Assembly (NCBI RefSeq): GCF_024138125.1
Contig: NZ_CP099994.1
Span: forward strand, 124,001 to 188,000
Length of the DNA stretch: 64,000 nucleotides
Source of the DNA: Halorussus salilacus
GTDB taxonomy: Archaea > Halobacteriota > Halobacteria > Halobacteriales > Haladaptataceae
Direction of reading: 5' to 3'
In this document: positions 58,677 to 64,000 of the stretch, piece after piece
Numbering within the stretch: position 1 is the first letter of the stretch
Layout: every line of letters starts with the position of its first letter
Position numbers and translations under genes: made by a program
Notes under the pieces: generated by a model
Told to the model about the DNA's origin: nothing
Databases searched by the model: none
The model's input: the letters and a program-made list of their open reading frames with translations, nothing else

Positions 58677-60482
58677 ATGGCAACCGAGGACACAGACCCG
58701 GAGCCGACGGAGCCCGAATCGACGGAGCCGACCGACGCCGAACCGGTCGAGGCCGAATCGACGTTCGTCGGCGTCGCCGACGCCGACGAACTCCGCGAGC
58801 AGGGGCGGATGGTCGCGCGAGCGGGGAACCGCGCCCTCGCGCTGTTCCACCACGAGGGGGAGTTCCGCGCGGTGGCGAACCGGTGTCCCCACATGGGCTT
58901 TCCGCTCTCTGAGGGCACCGTCGACGACGGCGTCCTGACCTGCCACTGGCACCACGCGCGGTTCGAACTCTCCTGCGGGGACACCTTCGACCCGTGGGCC
59001 GACGACGTCCAGACCTTCCCGACCGAGGTCAGGGACGGCGAGGTGTACGTCGACCCCCATCCCGACCCCGACCTGCCGCCGGTCGAGCACTGGACCGACA
59101 GGCTCGAAACCGGCCTCGAAGAGGGCCTGCGCCTCGTCGTGGCGAAGTCGGTGCTGGGGCTGGCCGACGAGGACGTGCCCTACACCGACCCCCTCCGGCA
59201 GGGTCTGGCGTTCGGCGCGCGGTATCGGGCCGACGGGTGGGGTCGGGGCCTGACCACGCTCGCGGTGATGGCGAACCTCCACGACGAGGTGCGCCCCGAG
59301 GACCGGACGCGAGCGCTGTACGCGGGCCTGTCTGAGGTCGCCGAGAACGCGCAGGGCGAACCCCCGCGGTTCGAACAGCCCGCGTTCTCGACCCGGGACC
59401 TGACCCGGGACCGCCTCGAATCGTGGTTCCGCGAGACGGTCGAGGTCCGAGACGACGACGGGGCCGAGCGATGCCTCCGGACCGCTATCGAGACGCTCGA
59501 CCCCGAGGCGGTCGCCGATATCCTCTACACCGCCGCGACCGACCACCTCTACATGGACGCGGGCCACACCTTCGACTTCGTCAACAAAGCGTGCGAGGCG
59601 CTCGACCACGTCGGTTGGGAGCACGCCCCCGAAATCCTGCCGAGCGTGATTCCGCGCCTGACGGGGGCGACTCGCTACGAGGAGCGCTCGGCGTGGCGAC
59701 AGCCCTTGGATGTCGCCGGACTCGTCTTCGACGCCTACGACGAGCTTCCCGGACTCGTCGAGGACGGGGCCGACGAGACGTGGAGCGCGCCCGAGGGGTT
59801 CGCCGACACCCTGCTGAGCGACGACCCCGAGGAGCTCGTGACTGCGATGAAAGCCGCGATTCAGAACGGCGCGACCCCCGCCGAAATCGCGGGCGAGGTG
59901 GCCCACGCCGCGGGCGTCCGGGTCGCCCGGTTCGGCACCTCGAACGAGTTCGGCGACTGGGACACGGTCCACCACACCTACACCTACGCCAACGCGGTCC
60001 ACGAGGCCGCGCTCCGGACCGACTCGACCGCCGCGTATCGGGGGGCCTTCGCCGGGGCGATGAGCGTCTACCTCGACCGGTTCCTCAACACCCCGCCGAC
60101 CCCGATTCCCGACGGGAGCGAGGTCGAGACCCCCGACGACCTCCGGACCGAACTGCTGGGACTGTTCGACGAGGAGGGCGAGGTCGATTCGGCCGGGCGA
60201 CTGGTCGCGGCCTTCCTCGCCGATGGCGGCGACCCGGCGGAACTCAAGCGCGCGCTGGGTGAAGGTCTCCTCCGCGAGGACGCGGACTTCCACACCCGAC
60301 AGAACGTCGAGGCCGCCTTCGAGCAGTTCGACCTCGCCGACGACCCCGAGCGCGCGCGGGTCCACCTCGTCGCGACCGCGCGGTACCTCTCTGCCCACGC
60401 GCCCACCCGGCGGTCGGCCGAGCAGACCTACACCATCGCCGACCGGCTCAACCGCGGCGAGAATATCCACGAGTCGGACTGA
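58677..60482 (+). CDS. Rieske iron-sulfur protein with large helical domain
   Basis: 601 residues from ATG 58677 (MATEDTDPEPTEPEST). After an acidic 40-residue start, residues 45-145 are a Rieske domain with CPHMGF (C-x-H) and CHWHHARFEL (C-x2-H), binding a 2Fe-2S cluster. Residues 150-600 are a large, mainly helical region with HTYTYANAVHEAALR and HLVATARYLSAHAPTRRSAEQT; I do not recognise the family. No signal peptide or membrane helix. It could be an oxygenase-like electron carrier. An earlier ATG at 58629 would add 16 residues. It follows the Lrp/TRASH gene on the same strand. Confidence 0.8.
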   Translation: MATEDTDPEPTEPESTEPTDAEPVEAESTFVGVADADELREQGRMVARAGNRALALFHHEGEFRAVANRCPHMGFPLSEGTVDDGVLTCHWHHARFELSCGDTFDPWADDVQTFPTEVRDGEVYVDPHPDPDLPPVEHWTDRLETGLEEGLRLVVAKSVLGLADEDVPYTDPLRQGLAFGARYRADGWGRGLTTLAVMANLHDEVRPEDRTRALYAGLSEVAENAQGEPPRFEQPAFSTRDLTRDRLESWFRETVEVRDDDGAERCLRTAIETLDPEAVADILYTAATDHLYMDAGHTFDFVNKACEALDHVGWEHAPEILPSVIPRLTGATRYEERSAWRQPLDVAGLVFDAYDELPGLVEDGADETWSAPEGFADTLLSDDPEELVTAMKAAIQNGATPAEIAGEVAHAAGVRVARFGTSNEFGDWDTVHHTYTYANAVHEAALRTDSTAAYRGAFAGAMSVYLDRFLNTPPTPIPDGSEVETPDDLRTELLGLFDEEGEVDSAGRLVAAFLADGGDPAELKRALGEGLLREDADFHTRQNVEAAFEQFDLADDPERARVHLVATARYLSAHAPTRRSAEQTYTIADRLNRGENIHESD

Positions 60483-60723
60483 CGGTGTATCCTTTTTCGC
60501 CACTCCTTTCTCCCGTTTCGCACGGTTCGGAGTCGTCGTCCCGCGCCCGGAAAACAAATTGAGTTTCACTTATGAAAGGAAAGTTGGAAAGCTTTATCCG
60601 GGTCCGACCAGACACGAGACGATACGGCCGAGGAAATCGGAGCCGAGAACGGCTCTCCACGCCGATTAGTGGCGACGCTGTCGAGCGACACCGGCCCGGT
60701 TCCGACCTCAGTAAGGATAACCC
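60483..60723 (+). promoter_or_regulatory. Long leader region before nrdA
   Basis: A TATA-like AGCTTTATCC (about 60591-60600) is preceded by GGAAAGTTGGAAAG. If transcription starts some 25 bases downstream, the message has a 100-base leader with two possible hairpins (GAGCCGAGAACGGCTC and TCGAGCGAC region). Most genes here look leaderless, so this leader is unusual. No gene in this 241-base stretch. Confidence 0.4.
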
Positions 60724-63153
60724 ATGAGCCAGACGACTTCCACGGACGAGATGATACGCTCGGTCCTCGACCGGGCGCGCACAGGACACGAGAACGTTGT
60801 CACCGACCCGGTCCTCGCGGACCTCGTCGAGGAGACCGCACGGGACCTCTATGCAGGGGCGTCGCGCGAGGAACTGTACAACGCCGCAATCGGTGCACTG
60901 ACCGCCCGGGTCGAACGCGACCCGGCGTACAAGCGCGTCGCCGCCGCGGTGTTCCGCGAGCGATACTACCGTGAGGTGGTCGGCGAGGTCCCCGATGACT
61001 TCGCGTCGGCCGCCCGCGAGTCGTTCGCCGAGAACGTCGAGCGCAGCGTCAGCGAGGGCCTGCTGGACGAGCGACTGCTGACCTACGACCTCGACGCGCT
61101 CGCGGGGGCACTGGTCCCCGAACGCGACGAACTGTTCGACCACATGGCGCTCGACACCCTCTACCAGCGGTACTTCCTCAAGACCGCCGAGGGCGAGCGC
61201 CTCGAACTCCCGCAGGCGTTCTGGATGCGCGTGGCGATGGGGCTGGCGCTCCGCGAACCGGTCGGCGAGCGCGAGGCCCGCGCCCGGGAGTTCTACGGGG
61301 TCATGTCCACGCTCCGGTTCGTGCCGTCGAGTCCGACGCTGTTCCACGCCGGGACGACCCACGCGCAACTGAGTTCGTGCTACCTCACGACCGTTTCGGA
61401 CGACCTCGAAGCCATCTTCGACTCGTACAAGGGCCACGCCCAGCTCTCGAAGTGGAGCGGCGGTCTCGGCAACGACTGGACGCCCCTGCGCGCGTCGGGC
61501 GCGCTCATCGAATCGACGGGCGTCGAATCGACCGGCGTCGTCCCGTTCCTCAAGATCTCGAACGACGTGACCGCGGCCATCAATCGGTCGGGCAAGCGCC
61601 GCGGGGCCGCCTGCGCGTATCTCGCGTGCTGGCACCTCGATTTCCCGGAGTTCATCGACCTCCGGCGCAACACGGGCGACGAGCGCAGGCGGACCCACGA
61701 CATGAACACCGCGGCGTGGATTCCGGACCTGTTCGTCAAGCGCGTTCGGGCCGACGAGGAGTGGACGCTGTTCTCGCCCGACGAGGTGCCCGAACTCCAC
61801 GAGACGTACGGCGCTGAGTTCGAGGAGAAGTACCGGGAGTACGAGGAGAAAGCCGAGGCGGGCGAACTCCGCCAGTACGAGACGGTGGACGCCGCCGACC
61901 TCTGGCGAGACACGCTCACGAGGCTGTTCGAGACCGGCCACCCGTGGATTACGTTCAAGGACCCGTGCAACGTCCGGTCGCCTCAGGACCACGAGGGCGT
62001 GGTCCACTCCTCGAACCTCTGCACCGAAATCACGCTCAACACGAGCGAGGACGAACACGCGGTCTGCAACCTCGGGTCGGTCAACCTCTCGGAGCACACG
62101 GATTCGGACGGTCTCGACCGCGAACACCTGCGCGAGACGGTCGAGACCGGGATGCGGATGCTCGACAACGTCGTGGACCTCAACTTCTACCCGACCGAGG
62201 AGGCCGAGCGCTCGAACATGCGCCACCGGCCCATTGGCCTCGGCGTGATGGGATTCCACGAGTCGCTCATCGAGCAGGGCGTTCCGTTCGCGTCCGAGGA
62301 CGCGGTCGAGTTCGCCGACGAAGCACAGGAGTTCGTCTCGTACCACGCGATTCGGACCTCCGCGGAGTTGGCGGACGAGCGCGGCGCGTACCCCTCGTTC
62401 GAGGGGTCGAAGTGGGAACGCGGAATCCTCCCCCACGACACGCTCGACCTTCTCGAAGACGAACGCGGCCGCGAGATTCCCTTACCGCGCGAGGAGCGAC
62501 TGGACTGGGACGCGGTTCGCGAGACCATCGCCGAGAACGGCATGCGAAACTCCAATACGATGGCAATCGCGCCGACCGCGACCATCTCGACAATCGCGGG
62601 CACGACGCCCTCTATCGAACCGCTGTACTCGAACCTCTACGTCAAGTCGAACATGAGCGGCGACTTTACGGTCGTCAACGACCACCTCGTCGCCGAACTG
62701 AGAGACCGCGACCTGTGGGACGAGGAGATGGTGGACCGAATCAAGTTCCACGACGGTTCTATTCAGGAGATTGATGAGATTCCCGAGGACGTGCGCGAGC
62801 GCCACCGGACCGCGTTCGAAATCGACCCGCGCCACCAGCTCCGGCTGACCGCGCGGCGCGGCCAGTGGATAGACCAGTCGGTGTCCCACAACGTCTTCTT
62901 CCCCTCGACCGACGGGTCGCTGTTGGACGACGTGTATCAGACGGCGTGGGAACTCGGCGTGAAGACGACCTACTACCTCCGGACGCTCGGCGCGTCCCAG
63001 ATAGAGAAGTCCACCCTCGAGATGTCCGAGTACGGCAAGACCCAGACTCGCCGACAGCAGAGCACCGAGGAGGCCGCGGACGGTGACGACGAATCGAGCG
63101 ACGAGACCGACCTCCCGAGCGTGGAGGACCCGACCTGCGAGGCCTGCCAATGA
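60724..63153 (+). CDS. nrdA: Ribonucleoside-diphosphate reductase, alpha subunit
   Basis: 809 residues. The substrate-site cysteine is in LSSCYLTTVSDD, the catalytic segment is SSNLCTEITLNT with CNLGSVNLSEH downstream (partner Cys), ATISTIAGTTPSIEPLYSNLYVKS follows, and the C-terminus CEACQ carries the swinging dithiol pair. It reduces ribonucleoside diphosphates to deoxyribonucleotides with its beta partner. I do not see an ATP-cone in the N-terminus. Its stop overlaps the start of nrdB (ATGA at 63150). A leader of about 100 bases precedes it. Confidence 0.95.
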   Translation: MSQTTSTDEMIRSVLDRARTGHENVVTDPVLADLVEETARDLYAGASREELYNAAIGALTARVERDPAYKRVAAAVFRERYYREVVGEVPDDFASAARESFAENVERSVSEGLLDERLLTYDLDALAGALVPERDELFDHMALDTLYQRYFLKTAEGERLELPQAFWMRVAMGLALREPVGEREARAREFYGVMSTLRFVPSSPTLFHAGTTHAQLSSCYLTTVSDDLEAIFDSYKGHAQLSKWSGGLGNDWTPLRASGALIESTGVESTGVVPFLKISNDVTAAINRSGKRRGAACAYLACWHLDFPEFIDLRRNTGDERRRTHDMNTAAWIPDLFVKRVRADEEWTLFSPDEVPELHETYGAEFEEKYREYEEKAEAGELRQYETVDAADLWRDTLTRLFETGHPWITFKDPCNVRSPQDHEGVVHSSNLCTEITLNTSEDEHAVCNLGSVNLSEHTDSDGLDREHLRETVETGMRMLDNVVDLNFYPTEEAERSNMRHRPIGLGVMGFHESLIEQGVPFASEDAVEFADEAQEFVSYHAIRTSAELADERGAYPSFEGSKWERGILPHDTLDLLEDERGREIPLPREERLDWDAVRETIAENGMRNSNTMAIAPTATISTIAGTTPSIEPLYSNLYVKSNMSGDFTVVNDHLVAELRDRDLWDEEMVDRIKFHDGSIQEIDEIPEDVRERHRTAFEIDPRHQLRLTARRGQWIDQSVSHNVFFPSTDGSLLDDVYQTAWELGVKTTYYLRTLGASQIEKSTLEMSEYGKTQTRRQQSTEEAADGDDESSDETDLPSVEDPTCEACQ

Positions 63154-64000
63154 TACTGAACGACGAGAAGACCGACCCGAACAAGATTCTGCCCATCGAG
63201 TACGACTGGGCGCGCGAGTACTACCGCGCTGGCGTTGACAACAACTGGGTGCCCGAGGAGATTCCGATGGGCGAGGACGTAAAGCAGTGGAACGGCGACG
63301 CGCTGACCGACGCCGAGCGCCAGTTGGTCGAGTGGAACCTCGGGTTCTTCTCGACCGCCGAGTCGCTGACCGCCAACAACATCGTGCTGGCGCTCTACGA
63401 GTACGTCACCAGCCCCGAGTGTCGCCAGTACCTCCTCCGGCAGGCCTACGAGGAGGCCATCCACACCGACACCTTCATCTACTGCTGTGACTCGCTCGGC
63501 CTCGACCCCGACTACGTCTACGGCATGTACGACGAGGTGCCGTCCATCGAGGAGAAAGACGAGTTCGTCGTGGACCTCACCGAGGGAATCTTGGACGACG
63601 ACTTCGAGATTCGGACCGACGACGACGTCCGGTCGTTCCTGCGCGACCTCGTCGGCTTCTACGTCGTGATGGAGGGCATCTTCTTCTACGCGGGATTCGC
63701 CATGATGCTCGGACTCAAGCGCCAGAACAAGCTGGTCGGCATCGGCCAGCAGTTCGAGTACATCATGCGCGACGAGTCGGTCCACCTCGCGTTCGGCGTG
63801 GACCTGATACACGCGATTCGCCAGGAACACCCCGGCGTCTGGACCGACGAGTTCGGAGCCGAAATCGCGTCACTCGTCGAGGACGCGGTCGAACTCGAAC
63901 AGATATACGCCTTGGAGGCGTGTCCCACGGAGATACTCGGGATGGGCCCCTCGCAGTTCGCCGAGTACGTCGAGTACGTCGCCGACCGCCGCCTCGGGCA
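63150..64000 (+). CDS. nrdB: Ribonucleotide reductase beta subunit, class Ic-like, 3' end outside window
   Basis: 283 residues are visible and the frame runs off the right edge. The metal ligands are Glu71 (STAESL), Glu102 and His105 (EEAIHTDTF), Glu175 (VVMEGIFF), Glu209 and His212 (RDESVH). The residue that carries the stable tyrosyl radical in standard class I enzymes is Phe109 (EAIHTDTF), and position 71 is Glu rather than Asp. That combination is the hallmark of class Ic subunits, as in Chlamydia trachomatis, which use a Mn/Fe centre instead of a tyrosyl radical. It overlaps nrdA by four bases. Confidence 0.93.
   Translation, partial: MILNDEKTDPNKILPIEYDWAREYYRAGVDNNWVPEEIPMGEDVKQWNGDALTDAERQLVEWNLGFFSTAESLTANNIVLALYEYVTSPECRQYLLRQAYEEAIHTDTFIYCCDSLGLDPDYVYGMYDEVPSIEEKDEFVVDLTEGILDDDFEIRTDDDVRSFLRDLVGFYVVMEGIFFYAGFAMMLGLKRQNKLVGIGQQFEYIMRDESVHLAFGVDLIHAIRQEHPGVWTDEFGAEIASLVEDAVELEQIYALEACPTEILGMGPSQFAEYVEYVADRRLG

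Noticed and set aside
60448-62436. 662-codon minus-strand frame opposite nrdA
   Set aside because: nrdA motifs on the plus strand are complete; the minus frame has no recognisable domain.

Overview
The window is chromosomal DNA of a halophilic archaeon (class Halobacteria). The signs are very high GC in coding regions, strongly acidic proteins, AT-rich TATA-like boxes about 25-30 bases upstream of many starts (leaderless transcripts), Tat signal peptides with lipoboxes, a PGF-CTERM surface protein, HalOD1 and haloarchaeal histidine-kinase domains, an archaeal EF-1 alpha and an Orc1/Cdc6 initiator. I cannot name the genus. I found no tRNA, rRNA, CRISPR array or complete insertion sequence.

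Layout. 0-3 kb: an ATP-grasp ligase cut by the window edge, a 32-codon peptide gene with its own promoter and terminator, and an M50 protease with a PqqD-like N-terminus; together they look like a small ribosomal-peptide modification locus. 3-19.8 kb: mostly single metabolic and stress genes (M24-fold enzyme, universal stress protein, flavin monooxygenase, sugar-acid dehydratase, S9 peptidase, RidA, asparagine-synthase-like protein, thioredoxin, methyltransferase), including a PGF-CTERM gene split by a frameshift. 19.8-23.1 kb: a replication origin, with orc1/cdc6 flanked on both sides by 16 origin-recognition-box-like repeats and an AT-rich unwinding region. 23-36 kb: a hybrid histidine kinase, ThuA, a metallo-hydrolase, a second S9 peptidase, HIT, uracil-DNA glycosylase, EF-1 alpha, an MFS transporter and an N-acetyltransferase. 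36-47 kb: aldo-keto reductase, rhomboid protease, alcohol dehydrogenase, NlpC/P60 peptidase, and a CHAT-protease locus with an AT-rich 3' end next to a tiny membrane-peptide gene and a third haloarchaeal protein. 47-64 kb: regulators, metal-binding small proteins, a haem gene group (hemH, hemY-like, hemE), an AI-2E-type permease, an Lrp/TRASH regulator, a Rieske protein and the ribonucleotide reductase operon nrdAB, whose beta subunit runs off the right edge.

How genes work together. hemE, the hemY-like oxidase and hemH form most of a coproporphyrin-type haem route; nrdA and nrdB overlap by ATGA and make deoxynucleotides; Orc1/Cdc6 binds its flanking boxes. Several gene pairs overlap by ATGA (hemH/hemY-like, nrdA/nrdB, the 45-codon ORF/beta-lactamase-fold protein).

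Structures not explained by genes: a dispersed ~130-base element present twice (26.8 kb and 56.4 kb) whose stems differ in sequence but keep pairing, as expected of a structured RNA; a repeated small hairpin after two genes; and long GC palindromes, both intergenic and inside codons for linkers and tails of at least eight proteins.
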